A DNA stretch of 64,000 nucleotides from positions 1 to 64,000 of the forward strand of contig NZ_VSSR01000045.1 in the NCBI RefSeq assembly GCF_008123515.1. Reading direction: 5' to 3'. The stretch's first letter is position 1. Each line of letters starts with the position of its first letter. This document shows, piece after piece, positions 54,788 through 63,421 of the stretch. The notes under the pieces are model-generated. The model did not search any database and was not told the DNA's origin. It saw only the letters and a program-made list of their open reading frames with translations. The stretch is from Bradyrhizobium cytisi. Lineage in GTDB: Bacteria; Pseudomonadota; Alphaproteobacteria; Rhizobiales; Xanthobacteraceae. A program made the position numbers and the translations under genes.

Positions 54788-56155
54788 CTATTGACCTGCA
54801 GTCGCGGACAGCAGCGGCGACCACGCCGGATCGGAGGCGAAGCCCGGCGTCGGCACCTTCAACTCGTTGCGGCCGGAGATGTCGACGGAGAACAGCGACG
54901 GCCCGCCATTGCCGCCGGGGTCGCGGAAGAACATCAGCACGCGGCCGTTCGGCGAGAAGGTCGGGCCCTCATTGTGATAGCCGGAGGTGAGGAGCCGCTC
55001 GCCGGAGCCGTCCGGCTTCATGACGCCGATCGAGAACTGCCCGCCGCCCTGCCTGGTGAAGGCGATGTAATCGCCGCGCGGCGACCATACCGGCGTCGAG
55101 TAGGTGGCGTTGTTGTCGTCCTTGGAGAAGGAGATGCGCTGCGCCTGTCCGCCGCCCGCCGCCATCACATAAATCTGCGACCTGCCGCCGCGATCGGACT
55201 CGAAGCAGATGCGGGTGCCGTCCGGCGAGTAGGACGGAGACGTGTCGATCGCCGGCGTGTCGGTGAGGCGCGTGGTCGAGCGCGAGCGCAAATCCATCAC
55301 GAACAGGTTGGAATTGCCGCCCTGCTGCAGGCTCATAATGACGCGCTGGCCGTCCGGCGAGAATCTTGGGGCAAAGGTCATGCCCGGGAAATTGCCGACG
55401 ATCTCGCGCTGGCCGGTCTCGATGTTGAACAGATAGACCTTCGGATCGCCCTGGCCGAACTCCATATAGGTGATCTCTTGCGAGTTCGGCGAGAAGCGCG
55501 GCGTCAGCACGAGGTCGGCGCCACGTGTCAGATAGCGCACATTGGCGCCGTCCTGGTCCATCATCGCGAGCCGCTTGACGCGGCGCTCCTTCGGCCCGGA
55601 CTCGTCGACGAACACGACGCGGCTGTCGAAATAGCCTTTCTCGCCGGTCATCTGCTCGTAGATCTGGTCGGAGATGATGTGGGCGATCCGGCGCCAATAT
55701 TCCGGCGAGGTGAAATATTGCTGGCCGGCGAGCTGCTGGCCGGTGACCACGTCCCACAGGCGGAATTCGGCCTTGAGCCGGCCGTCCGGCTGCCGCGTCA
55801 TGCGGCCGGTGACGAGAGCCTGCGCGTTGAGGGTCTTCCAGTTCTGGAATTGCGGCGCGACGTCGATGTTGCTGATGCGCTCGATGAAGGCGGCCTGGTC
55901 GATCGGAGCGAACAGGCCCGAGCGCTTCAGATTGTTGGTGATGACCTGCGTGACGCCGTTGCTGACATCGCCGTCGGCTGGCGAGCCCGCCACGAAACCG
56001 GTGATCGCGATCGGGATCGGACGAAACTCCGTGGGATCGATGCGGAGCCGCCCCTGCGGAGCTTGGGCGAAGGCACGTCCGCCCCCGAGCATCGCAAGCC
56101 CCGATCCGGTCAGGGTCATGAAGCGGCGGCGGTTGATCGGTCGGACGTCATTCAT
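54788..56155 (-). CDS. tolB: Tol-Pal system beta-propeller protein TolB
   Basis: This 455-residue periplasmic protein has a twin-arginine-like N-terminus (NRRRFMTLTGSGL, then ...GRAFAQA). An N-terminal domain and a six-bladed propeller made of repeated SPDG/SPNG-type blades (for example FSPDGQRVIMS, YSPDGTRICFES, WSPRGDYIAFT, FSPNGRVLMFF) follow. It links the TolQRA motor to Pal. The start at 56155 gives the signal peptide; an in-frame extension overlaps tolA. It follows tolA by 23 nt. Export of TolB by a Tat-like signal, where the Sec path is usual in enterics, is noted elsewhere in Alphaproteobacteria. Confidence 0.95.
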   Translation of the reverse strand: MNDVRPINRRRFMTLTGSGLAMLGGGRAFAQAPQGRLRIDPTEFRPIPIAITGFVAGSPADGDVSNGVTQVITNNLKRSGLFAPIDQAAFIERISNIDVAPQFQNWKTLNAQALVTGRMTRQPDGRLKAEFRLWDVVTGQQLAGQQYFTSPEYWRRIAHIISDQIYEQMTGEKGYFDSRVVFVDESGPKERRVKRLAMMDQDGANVRYLTRGADLVLTPRFSPNSQEITYMEFGQGDPKVYLFNIETGQREIVGNFPGMTFAPRFSPDGQRVIMSLQQGGNSNLFVMDLRSRSTTRLTDTPAIDTSPSYSPDGTRICFESDRGGRSQIYVMAAGGGQAQRISFSKDDNNATYSTPVWSPRGDYIAFTRQGGGQFSIGVMKPDGSGERLLTSGYHNEGPTFSPNGRVLMFFRDPGGNGGPSLFSVDISGRNELKVPTPGFASDPAWSPLLSATAGQ

Positions 56156-56178
56156 CGGAAAATTCTTTTGTTCGGATA

Positions 56179-57138
56179 TCACAGCGTATCGTTGAGGGTG
56201 AAAGTCGTCTCGATCTTCTTCCAGGTTTCGTACTGCTGCTTCGGCAAGAACGAATAGACCTGACACTGCACGATGGCACGCTTCGCGCTTTCGGCAATGG
56301 CCTGGGCAATCGACCGCGACGGTCCCCTCACCGCAACGATGATCGGCTCTGACGCCAGCGTTCCGTCGATCTTCATGGGAATGTCGATGTCAGCCGCATA
56401 CTGATCTGCGTCCTGCCCGTTGTACGTGGAGTTGAAGCAACGTCTGACCGCCGTCATGAACGCGCCCCGCCAGGTCGCGACGTTGTTGTTGGCGGTTCCG
56501 GTTGTCGACCCAAGGGAAGCCGACGCGTTCAGCGCTGTCCCCGTGAGCTCGTGCCGCGTCGAATCGCGCTTGTCGAGGTCGCGAGCAATCTGTGCAGGAT
56601 CGAACGTGCGTTCCTTGGGCTTTGGCTGCTGCTGCGGCTGCACGGCCGCGACCTTGGGTTGCGGCGGCTTGGGCGGCGGCTTTTTTGTCTCCAGTTTCTT
56701 CTGGAGCTCGGCGATCGGATCTTCCTTGGCCGGATCAGGCTTCTTTTCTTCCGGCTTCGGCTCTTCCTTTGGTTTGGCCTCGGCAACGGGTTTCGGCGGC
56801 TCGGGCTTCTTCTCGACCGGCTTCTCGACGGGTTTTGGCGGCGGCTCCGGCGTCGAATTGGTCTTGATCAGCTCTTTCTTCTCGGTGACCTTGCCGACGG
56901 CGTCTTCCTCGGGCTTGGCCTCGGCGATCTTCTCGACCTTGGGCTTCGGCTCTTCCTTCTTGCCGGTCTTCTGCCCATTGGTGATTTGCGCCAGCTGATC
57001 GCTAGAGATGATGTCGATCGGAAGCGACTCTTCCGCCGGTGCGAAAGCGCTGCTGCTAAAGGTGATTAACCCCCATCCAAACACGAGGACGTGGAGGGCA
57101 ATCGACGCAACGAGTGTCTTGTCGACGTTCACCTTCAC
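56179..57138 (-). CDS. tolA: Tol-Pal system protein TolA
   Basis: This 319-residue protein spans the periplasm from one N-terminal membrane helix (residues about 8-27, with ASIALHVLVFGWGL). It has a long Lys/Pro/Glu-rich middle (about 55-180) and a small C-terminal domain (WRGAFMTAVRRCFNSTYNGQD onward) that reaches the outer membrane. It transmits energy from TolQR to TolB-Pal. The middle is shorter than in E. coli. It begins 4 nt after the tolR stop, and tolB follows by 23 nt. Confidence 0.92.
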   Translation of the reverse strand: MKVNVDKTLVASIALHVLVFGWGLITFSSSAFAPAEESLPIDIISSDQLAQITNGQKTGKKEEPKPKVEKIAEAKPEEDAVGKVTEKKELIKTNSTPEPPPKPVEKPVEKKPEPPKPVAEAKPKEEPKPEEKKPDPAKEDPIAELQKKLETKKPPPKPPQPKVAAVQPQQQPKPKERTFDPAQIARDLDKRDSTRHELTGTALNASASLGSTTGTANNNVATWRGAFMTAVRRCFNSTYNGQDADQYAADIDIPMKIDGTLASEPIIVAVRGPSRSIAQAIAESAKRAIVQCQVYSFLPKQQYETWKKIETTFTLNDTL

Positions 57139-57142
57139 CGGC

Positions 57143-57595
57143 TTAGGACCCCTGATCCGCCTCGGTGACGAGCGCCAGCTTCTTGAAGCCCGCGCCCGAC
57201 AACAAGCCCATCACCCTCGCCACAGTGCCGTAATCCGCCTTCTTGTCGGCACGCAGGTAGATGCGTTCCTCGAGCCCGCCGCGCGCGTCCGTGATCGCCT
57301 TCAGCTTCGGGATCAGATCGGTCAGCGCCACCTCGGCGTCGTTGATGAACACCTTGCCCTTGATGTCGACCGACATCTGCAGCGGCTTCTGGTCGTTCTG
57401 GTCGAGGCTCTTGGCCTGGGTCTGCGGCAGGTCGAGCGGCACGCCCACGGTCAAGAGCGGCGCCGACACCATGAAGATGATGAGCAGCACCAGCATCACG
57501 TCGACCATCGGCGTGACGTTGATCTCGGCCATGACCGGCTTGCGCCGGCCGCGGCGTCCGCCGCCTCCGGACGAACTGGCTACGTTCATGCCCAT
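57143..57595 (-). CDS. tolR: Tol-Pal system protein TolR (ExbD family)
   Basis: This 150-residue protein has one N-terminal membrane helix (VMLVLLIIFMVSAPLLTVGV) preceded by EINVTPMVDVMLV. The Asp in MVDVM is the proton-path residue expected in TolR/ExbD. A periplasmic domain binds peptidoglycan. With TolQ it forms the proton-driven motor. It begins 43 nt after the tolQ stop. Confidence 0.95.
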   Translation of the reverse strand: MGMNVASSSGGGGRRGRRKPVMAEINVTPMVDVMLVLLIIFMVSAPLLTVGVPLDLPQTQAKSLDQNDQKPLQMSVDIKGKVFINDAEVALTDLIPKLKAITDARGGLEERIYLRADKKADYGTVARVMGLLSGAGFKKLALVTEADQGS

Positions 57596-57638
57596 GGCTT
57601 GGTGCCCAATCTCGCCTTCACACTATACATACCGTCCG

Positions 57639-58355
<717 letters not shown>

Positions 58356-58754
58356 CAGCAGTATCCTCTCAAGGCGATCGTTACCTATGCCCCGGTGAGC
58401 CGAATGGCGGCCGGTTCCCCAACAGCCGCGCTAGCACCGGCGCGGCCGGCAAGCCCGTTCAAAGCCTTGTCTTTCTGGGGTGCAGGGGCTTGTCCAAAGC
58501 CGTCGCCTGCATTCCCCGCCAAGATGTCAAAACTAAGGGCCTCGACTAAGCCTTTGGGCGCGACTTACCGGCTTTTACCTGACCCCGACGATGGTTAATG
58601 CGGAGTTACCGGGACCGCATTTGGCTGCGAGAAAGGTAGGCAATGCAGCGGTTTGGCAAGCTGCGGGCGCGGCGGTTGCTCACACCACGGCTTGGAGGAA
58701 CCAGCTCTCGCCCCGGTGGATTATCCGGACGTTCATTTTTGGCGAGGTTTTGCC
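58356..58754. other. Divergent intergenic region upstream of tolQ
   Basis: This 399-nt gap separates tolQ from the divergent DUF2231 gene and must contain the promoter of the tol-pal cluster. I found no convincing coding sequence, in particular no remnant of ybgC. An imperfect GC-rich hairpin (GCCGCGC with GCGCGGC, about 58421-58444) is present. No promoter could be assigned with confidence. Confidence 0.5.
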
Positions 58755-59273
58755 ATGACCATCAACCCCAAGACGACCGCCGCCATCGGCGAGCACCCGC
58801 TCCACCCCATGCTCATCCCGTTTCCTGTGGCCTTCCTGGTCGCCGCGCCCATCGCGGACCTGGCCTTCATTGGAACCGGCGACGGCTTCTGGGCCAGGGC
58901 CGCAATGTGGCTGATCGGCGCCGGTATCGTCATGGCGCTGGCTGCCGCCGTCGCCGGCTTTACCGACTTCTTGAGCGATTCCCGCATTCGCAACCTCAAC
59001 GATGCCTGGTACCACATGGCCGGCAATCTCACCGCGGTCGTGCTGGCCCTGATCAATTTCTATCTCCGCTACGCGCAAGGCGCCGAGGCCGCGATCAAGC
59101 CGTGGGGCGTGGTGCTCTCGCCGATCGTCGTCGGTATCCTCCTGTTCACGGGATGGAAGGGCTGGGAGATGGTCTACCGGCATCACGTTGCCGTCGTGGA
59201 CGCCCCGGGCCAGACCAGTTCGGAGCCGGTCACGCCGCACCATGGCGGCGAGAGCCATCGGCGCGCGGCTTGA
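58755..59273 (+). CDS. DUF2231-domain membrane protein
   Basis: This 172-residue protein has four membrane helices after the N-terminal motif IGEHPLHPMLIPFPVAFLVAA, which is characteristic of DUF2231. The His residues on the first and later helices (DAWYHMAGN) suggest a possible cofactor site, but the function is unknown. GAGG lies 7 nt before the start at 58755. It converges with the short-chain dehydrogenase gene. Confidence 0.82.
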   Translation: MTINPKTTAAIGEHPLHPMLIPFPVAFLVAAPIADLAFIGTGDGFWARAAMWLIGAGIVMALAAAVAGFTDFLSDSRIRNLNDAWYHMAGNLTAVVLALINFYLRYAQGAEAAIKPWGVVLSPIVVGILLFTGWKGWEMVYRHHVAVVDAPGQTSSEPVTPHHGGESHRRAA

Positions 59274-59313
59274 GCGAGCGGGACGTCAACGGCAGAACCG
59301 CAAGCCCGGTCCC

Positions 59314-60024
59314 TCACCACTTCTCCTTCGAGGTCCGGACGTCGAGCTCGAACGACCAGGCCCGCTCGGGCTGGCGGTAGAGGAATTCGAAGGCATCGAC
59401 GATGCCCGCGATGCTGATCAGGCTGTCCTCGCGGCCTGCGGCGTCGGGAAAGCGCGAGAAGATCTTGTCGCCGGCGATCGCGCCGTCGACCACGACATGG
59501 CCGACATGGATGCCGTCGGGCGCATATTCCTTGGCCATGGCCTGCGCCAGCGTGCGCACGCCTGCCTTGGCCGAGTTGAACGCGCCGTAGCCGGAGCGTC
59601 CGCGCAGCGAGGCGCTGGCGCCGGTGAAGAGCAATGTGCCGGTCTTCTTCGGCACCATGCGGCGCACCGCCTCGCGGCCGAACAGAAAGCCGCCGAAACA
59701 GACCACGCGCCAGGCATTCTCGAAATAATCGGCGTCCATCTCGATGATCTTTCCCGGCGTGTTGTTGCCGGCGTTGTAGATCGCGAGGTCGAGGTCTTCG
59801 CCGGCGGCATCGAACAAGGCGGTGATGTCGCTCTCTTTGGTCGCGTCCGCGACGACAGGCGTGGCCACACCGCCGGCCTTTGCGATGTCGTCCACGACCG
59901 CCTGCAACGCCGACGGCGTCCGGCCCGCGACGATCACTCTGAGCCCCTCGGCAGCAAAACGCTTGCAGAGCTGGGCGCCAAGGCCGCGGTCCGGTCCGAC
60001 GCCGATCACGATTGCTGTCTTCAT
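59314..60024 (-). CDS. Short-chain dehydrogenase/reductase-like protein with Phe in the YxxxK position
   Basis: This 236-residue Rossmann protein has the Gly-rich nucleotide site (VIGVGPDRGLGAQL, residues 6-19) and NAGNN (84-88). The active-site Ser is in TGASAS, but at the place of the catalytic Tyr there is Phe149 (FNSAK, residues 149-153; codon TTC). A Tyr lies three residues before. It belongs to an atypical SDR clade with GIHVGHVVVDGAI, in which I recall Phe is usual, so it may not be an ordinary dehydrogenase. Stands alone. Confidence 0.8.
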   Translation of the reverse strand: MKTAIVIGVGPDRGLGAQLCKRFAAEGLRVIVAGRTPSALQAVVDDIAKAGGVATPVVADATKESDITALFDAAGEDLDLAIYNAGNNTPGKIIEMDADYFENAWRVVCFGGFLFGREAVRRMVPKKTGTLLFTGASASLRGRSGYGAFNSAKAGVRTLAQAMAKEYAPDGIHVGHVVVDGAIAGDKIFSRFPDAAGREDSLISIAGIVDAFEFLYRQPERAWSFELDVRTSKEKW

Positions 60025-60080
60025 TGCACGCTCCGACGATTGAACGCTGATGAGGAGGTGACTGGCTCAGGCTGGGGTGA

Positions 60081-60224
60081 ATGGCTCACGCCGCAGAAGC
60101 AGGGTCGGGACAGTTCGTCGCACGCTGCGCCTGGTCGCGTATCGTCTGCCAGAGACTGTTGTTGGTCGCCGTCGCAGCCGCCATCATCGCCGCCTCCGGT
60201 ACTTTACGTACAGATCGAATATAG
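60081..60224 (+). CDS. Possible small membrane protein (47 residues)
   Basis: The frame MAHAAEAGSG... has a hydrophobic core (RLLLVAVAAAIIAASG, about residues 25-40) that would make one membrane helix, with basic flanks and an end in TLRTDRI. A GGGGTGA lies just upstream of the ATG. I do not recognise it, and a frame this short could occur by chance in GC-rich DNA. I include it as a weak candidate. Confidence 0.3.
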   Translation: MAHAAEAGSGQFVARCAWSRIVCQRLLLVAVAAAIIAASGTLRTDRI

Positions 60225-60310
60225 GCCGTGGGCAAGCCGCGCGCCACGCCACGTCAGCGGAACTGTCGCTATCCGAGCACCATGCCGCAGGTCCCCGTGA
60301 GGCTACGTGC

Positions 60311-60340
60311 TTGCAAGCCAGGCATCCGGGACCATATAAT
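60311..60340 (+). promoter_or_regulatory. Sigma-70-type promoter
   Basis: TTGCAA (60311-60316) and a perfect TATAAT (60335-60340) are separated by 18 bp. This is the clearest consensus promoter I noticed in the window. Transcription would start near 60347, 90 nt upstream of an intrinsic terminator. Confidence 0.55.
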
Positions 60341-60346
60341 CCTTGA

Positions 60347-60437
60347 ATTGTCGGCCGACGCAGCTTTGGCCGGGGGATGTTGACGCAAAAGCATCTCTTT
60401 TCGAGACCCCGCGGTGGTCAGCCATCCGCGGGTTTTT
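60347..60437 (+). ncRNA. Candidate small RNA or terminator-bearing 5' leader
   Basis: About 90 nt lie between the predicted start near 60347 and an intrinsic terminator at 60406-60437. The 5' half can pair CGGCC with GGCCG, leaving GGGGGATG exposed. No reading frame is evident. It could be an independent small RNA, or the attenuated leader of the desaturase gene that starts 59 nt beyond the terminator. I do not recognise a known RNA family. Confidence 0.4.
60406..60437 (+). terminator. Intrinsic terminator of the candidate small RNA
   Basis: CCCGCGGTGG pairs with CCATCCGCGGG (one bulged base) around a TCAG loop and is followed by five T. It lies in front of the desaturase gene, so it must act on a transcript that started upstream of it. 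Confidence 0.75.
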
Positions 60438-60495
60438 CGTACCCGGCGGCCCTCGCTGCCGACACGAGACCCCTCACCCAAGGTCACGCCTAGAC

Positions 60496-61659
60496 ATGTC
60501 GCCCAACGCGCCCACCGACGACCAACACGACGACATCATGTACCCCTCCGCCGTGCCGTTCCTGCTGGTCCATCTCGGCTGCATTGCGGCCATCTGGTCG
60601 GGCGTCACCTGGCAGGCCCTCGCGATCTGCGGCTCGCTGTATGTCGTGCGGATGTTTGGAATTGGCGCAGGTTACCACCGCTATTTCTCGCACAAGGCCT
60701 TTGCGACCGGCCGGGTGTTTCAGTTCATCCTGGCCTGGCTTGCGCAAAGCACCGCGCAGAAGAGCGTGTTGTGGTGGGCGGCCAAGCATCGGCACCATCA
60801 TCTGCATTCCGATACTGAGCACGATGTGCATTCACCGCGTCAGCGCGGGTTCCTGTACAGCCATCTCGGCTGGATCTTTGACCGGCGGCACGACACGACC
60901 GACCTGGTGAAAGTCGGCGATCTCGCGGTCTATCCGGAGCTGATGTGGCTGCATCGGCTTGAGCTTCTGCCGGCCGTTGCGCTTGCGGTGCTCTGCTTCC
61001 TGGTTGCGGGCTGGTCGGGTCTGGTCGTCGGTTTCGTGTGGAGCACGGTGCTGGTCTATCACGCGACCTTCTGCATCAATTCCCTCGCGCATGTGCATGG
61101 ACGCAAGCGCTACGTGACGGGCGACGATTCCCGCAACAACTGGCTGCTGGCGCTGCTTACCTTGGGCGAGGGCTGGCACAACAATCACCACGCCTACCAG
61201 AGCAGCGTGCGACAAGGCTTTCGCTGGTGGGAAATTGACGTGACCTATTACGTCCTGAAGGTGCTGTCCTGGTTCGGAATCGTCTGGAACATGAAGACGC
61301 CACCCGAGCTGGTGCTACGCAACGAGCAGCCGCTTGGCGCACGTGTCATCAATCGTGCGGCCCGCGAGCTTGCCGGGCGGTTCGATGCGCACGCTCTCGC
61401 GCACGCGATCTCGTCCGCGCTACAGCGGGCCGAACTGGCCGCGTTGCAACTGCCGACGCTGCAGGACATCCTCGATCGTGCGCATGACGGCGTCGATGCG
61501 CTGACACACCTGCATCTGCCGAGGATTCCGACCCGCGACGAGTTTCTCGCTGAAGCCAAGGCGATGTTCGCGCGGACCCGATCACTCAACGAGATCGTCG
61601 ACCACGCCTACGAGCACTTCCTGACGTCGGTCCGCGCGCAGCTCGTGACAGTGCGCTGA
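60496..61659 (+). CDS. Acyl-CoA (delta-9 type) fatty acid desaturase
   Basis: This 387-residue membrane di-iron enzyme has all three His boxes: HRYFSH (61-66), HRHHH (98-102) and HNNHH (228-232), with four membrane helices between them. It should introduce a cis double bond into an acyl-CoA or lipid acyl chain. After the desaturase domain there is an extra, mostly helical C-terminal region of about 100 residues (from about 290) not needed for catalysis. The start at 60496 (MSPNAPTDDQ) is preferred, since a longer frame would include the candidate terminator. Confidence 0.9.
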   Translation: MSPNAPTDDQHDDIMYPSAVPFLLVHLGCIAAIWSGVTWQALAICGSLYVVRMFGIGAGYHRYFSHKAFATGRVFQFILAWLAQSTAQKSVLWWAAKHRHHHLHSDTEHDVHSPRQRGFLYSHLGWIFDRRHDTTDLVKVGDLAVYPELMWLHRLELLPAVALAVLCFLVAGWSGLVVGFVWSTVLVYHATFCINSLAHVHGRKRYVTGDDSRNNWLLALLTLGEGWHNNHHAYQSSVRQGFRWWEIDVTYYVLKVLSWFGIVWNMKTPPELVLRNEQPLGARVINRAARELAGRFDAHALAHAISSALQRAELAALQLPTLQDILDRAHDGVDALTHLHLPRIPTRDEFLAEAKAMFARTRSLNEIVDHAYEHFLTSVRAQLVTVR

Positions 61660-61689
61660 GAAGCTCGCGGGGCCGCGTGGGAAGGGGTT

Positions 61690-61859
61690 CTATGGCGCCG
61701 CGCGGTCCTGAGCGTGGCTGTGGACGACACCGCAGACCTGGCGGCCGCAGGTCGGAGATGACAGTCGGGATCGACGGCACAGCTGCCATAAACGAAGCTG
61801 ATATAGCCGAGCACCGCGAAGGCGGTCACGCCGAGCAATAGGCGGGTGGCGAGGTCCAT
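61690..61859 (-). pseudogene. Probable frameshifted small membrane protein gene
   Basis: From the ATG at 61859 the frame gives a good membrane segment and a Cys-containing loop (TRLLLGVTAFAVLGYISFVYG, written in part here, then SCAVDPDCHL). It then continues into arginine-rich sequence running into the desaturase gene. One base away, another frame resumes plausible protein (TCGRQVCGVVHSHAQD) and stops at 61690. Loss of a single base near 61755 would explain this. The intact protein would have about 56 residues with four Cys. It could also be chance or a sequencing error. Confidence 0.35.
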
Positions 61860-61950
61860 AAGCGCCATCCAGACATCAGCAGCGCGCCTCAATGAGACGG
61901 CGCGCGCAAGTCTTAGTGCCGGATGAAGGGATCCAGGTTCTAGCCGGCCG

Positions 61951-61992
61951 TTAAAACCAAACCGCCCGCCTGCGGGATGCGCAGGCGGGCGG
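61951..61992 (-). terminator. Intrinsic terminator after the DUF2852 gene
   Basis: A perfect 13-bp stem (CCGCCCGCCTGCG with CGCAGGCGGGCGG) closes a five-base loop. On the minus strand it is followed by TTTGGTTTTAA. It lies about 63 nt past the DUF2852 stop, between that gene and the broken small gene. Confidence 0.8.
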
Positions 61993-62054
61993 CTCGGGCC
62001 ATCAGGACTTTGGGGGCATGCGCCTGAAGGCTTTGAGAGGTGTCGGCCCCGGGC

Positions 62055-62549
62055 TTAGCCTTGCGGCTGGTCGGTCGGCGGCGGCGGGGTCGGACGGGTC
62101 TTATGCTGGGCCATGAACTGGTCGAACTCTTCCTTGTCCTTGGCGTGGCGCAGACGATCGAGGAAGTTCTTGAATTCGACCTGCTCCTCCTCGAGCCGCT
62201 GCAGCGTCTCGGTGCGGTATTCGTCGAAGGCACGGTTGCCGGAGGACGGCGGGCCGAAGCCGAAGCCGAAACCACGGCGCTCCATGCGGCCGCGCATGCG
62301 GTCCATCTTGTACTGCATCCGCTCCATCTTGTTCTGCCAGCGATCCTGGTTGCTCCAGCACGACATTCTTCTGCTCCCGAGTGTGAAAAAGAGAAGGGCG
62401 AGTCCGATCGGCCACCAGATGATGAAGCCGAGGATGGTCACGGCAATCCAGCCGGGATGCCATGGCGTATCGAGCATGTGGGGCCGCTCATACTGTTGCT
62501 GTTGGTCCGAGGGGCCGCGCCAGCGATTGACATCAGCGGTGTAGGCCAT
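62055..62549 (-). CDS. DUF2852-domain membrane protein
   Basis: This 164-residue protein has one membrane segment (about residues 33-55, GWIAVTILGFIIWWPIGLALL region). A charged Met/Arg-rich coiled-coil (KMERMQYKMDRMRGRMERRG) and the conserved FDEYRTETLQRLEEEQVEFKNFL helix follow. This pattern is DUF2852, common in Alphaproteobacteria and of unknown function. A perfect 19-bp palindrome lies 34 bp upstream of its start and matches one in front of the adjacent TetR gene, so it is probably controlled by that regulator. Confidence 0.85.
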   Translation of the reverse strand: MAYTADVNRWRGPSDQQQQYERPHMLDTPWHPGWIAVTILGFIIWWPIGLALLFFTLGSRRMSCWSNQDRWQNKMERMQYKMDRMRGRMERRGFGFGFGPPSSGNRAFDEYRTETLQRLEEEQVEFKNFLDRLRHAKDKEEFDQFMAQHKTRPTPPPPTDQPQG

Positions 62550-62582
62550 TTCCCTTCTCCATCACGGCATCTGCCGTTGTGA

Positions 62583-62601
62583 ATGTAAATAACATTTACA
62601 T
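62583..62601. promoter_or_regulatory. TetR operator in front of the DUF2852 gene
   Basis: ATGTAAATAACATTTACAT is a perfect palindrome of 8-bp arms around AAC, 34 bp upstream of the DUF2852 start. It agrees with the site overlapping the tetR start (63420-63438) at 15 of 19 positions. The AT-rich site is out of keeping with the local GC content. Binding by the neighbouring TetR protein is inference. Confidence 0.7.
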
Positions 62602-62668
62602 AGCTAGACCATCCCGCGATTTTGTCAAGCCGGCGGCCCGACAGGTCCGCGGAATTATTTGCGCAACT

Positions 62669-63421
62669 TTATTTCGGCTTGCCCCAAGGACCAGCTGGAG
62701 CACCGCCGGGCGGCACGCCAGAACCGGAGGATGCCTCCGGCGGCACCGGCGGCGGCTCTGCGCTTTTCGCCTGCGGCCGGCGGTCGGTCGGGAAGCCGAG
62801 GCCGCGCAGATAGATCAGCAGCTCGGCTTCGAGCAGCTCATCCGGGGACATCGGCAGTTTTCGGCGCGCGGCATCGCCACGCGAGAACAGCGAGGCCACG
62901 CCATGCGCCATCGACCAGATGTGCAGCGCCATCATCATCGCCGGCGGACGCGGCGTGTCGGGCGGGGCGAGCGCCGCCAGCCGCTCCGCGGCAGCGCGAA
63001 TAACGTTAAAAGCGCGCTCGCTTGCGGCCTGCAGCGCTGCATTGGCATCGACCGGCAGGCCGGATTCGAACATTGCGTTGTAGAAAGCCGGCTCCTCGCG
63101 GGCGAAGGCGAGATAGGCCCGGCCGACCCGCTCGAACGCGGTGACGGTGTCGGGGCGCCCGTCGTCCCAGGCTGCCGTGAGACGCGATTCGAACTGCTCA
63201 AAACCGCGCTGGGCGATCGAGGACAGCAGCTCGTCGCGGTCGCGAAAATGCCGGTAAGGCGCGGCAGCACTGACGCCGGCCATGCGCGCGGCATCGGCGA
63301 AGGTGAAGCCGGCCGCGCCCTTCTCGGCGATCAGCCCGAGGGCAGCCTGCAACAGGGCTTCCTTCAGATTGCCGTGGTGATAGCCGCGCTCGGCGCGGCC
63401 CTGCTCCTTGCGCCAGCTCAT
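62669..63421 (-). CDS. TetR-family regulator with WHG-type C-terminal domain
   Basis: This 250-residue repressor starts with the typical GYHHGNLKEALLQAALGLIAEKG and a TetR helix-turn-helix (FADAARMAGVSAAAPYRHFRDRDELL). A C-terminal domain of the TetR_C_13/WHG type follows (GRAYLAFAREEPAFYNAMF), then a Pro/Gly tail. Members often respond to acyl-CoA or hydrophobic compounds, but the ligand here is unknown. A 19-bp palindrome overlaps its start codon, indicating autorepression; the gene downstream (DUF2852) has a matching site. Confidence 0.9.
   Translation of the reverse strand: MSWRKEQGRAERGYHHGNLKEALLQAALGLIAEKGAAGFTFADAARMAGVSAAAPYRHFRDRDELLSSIAQRGFEQFESRLTAAWDDGRPDTVTAFERVGRAYLAFAREEPAFYNAMFESGLPVDANAALQAASERAFNVIRAAAERLAALAPPDTPRPPAMMMALHIWSMAHGVASLFSRGDAARRKLPMSPDELLEAELLIYLRGLGFPTDRRPQAKSAEPPPVPPEASSGSGVPPGGAPAGPWGKPK

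Larger units (their letters stand above)
60025..60495. other. Intergenic region with candidate small RNA and small ORF
   Basis: This 471-nt gap lies between the short-chain dehydrogenase and the desaturase, which diverge. It holds a possible 47-codon gene (60081-60224) and a promoter-terminator unit (60311-60437), both listed separately. The last 58 nt before the desaturase start have no clear structure. Confidence 0.6.
61660..62054. other. Intergenic region with a broken small gene and a terminator
   Basis: This 395-nt gap lies between the convergent desaturase and DUF2852 genes. It contains a probable frameshifted small gene on the minus strand (61690-61859) and a strong hairpin (61951-61992) that ends the DUF2852 message; both are listed separately. 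Nothing else is recognisable. Confidence 0.6.
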
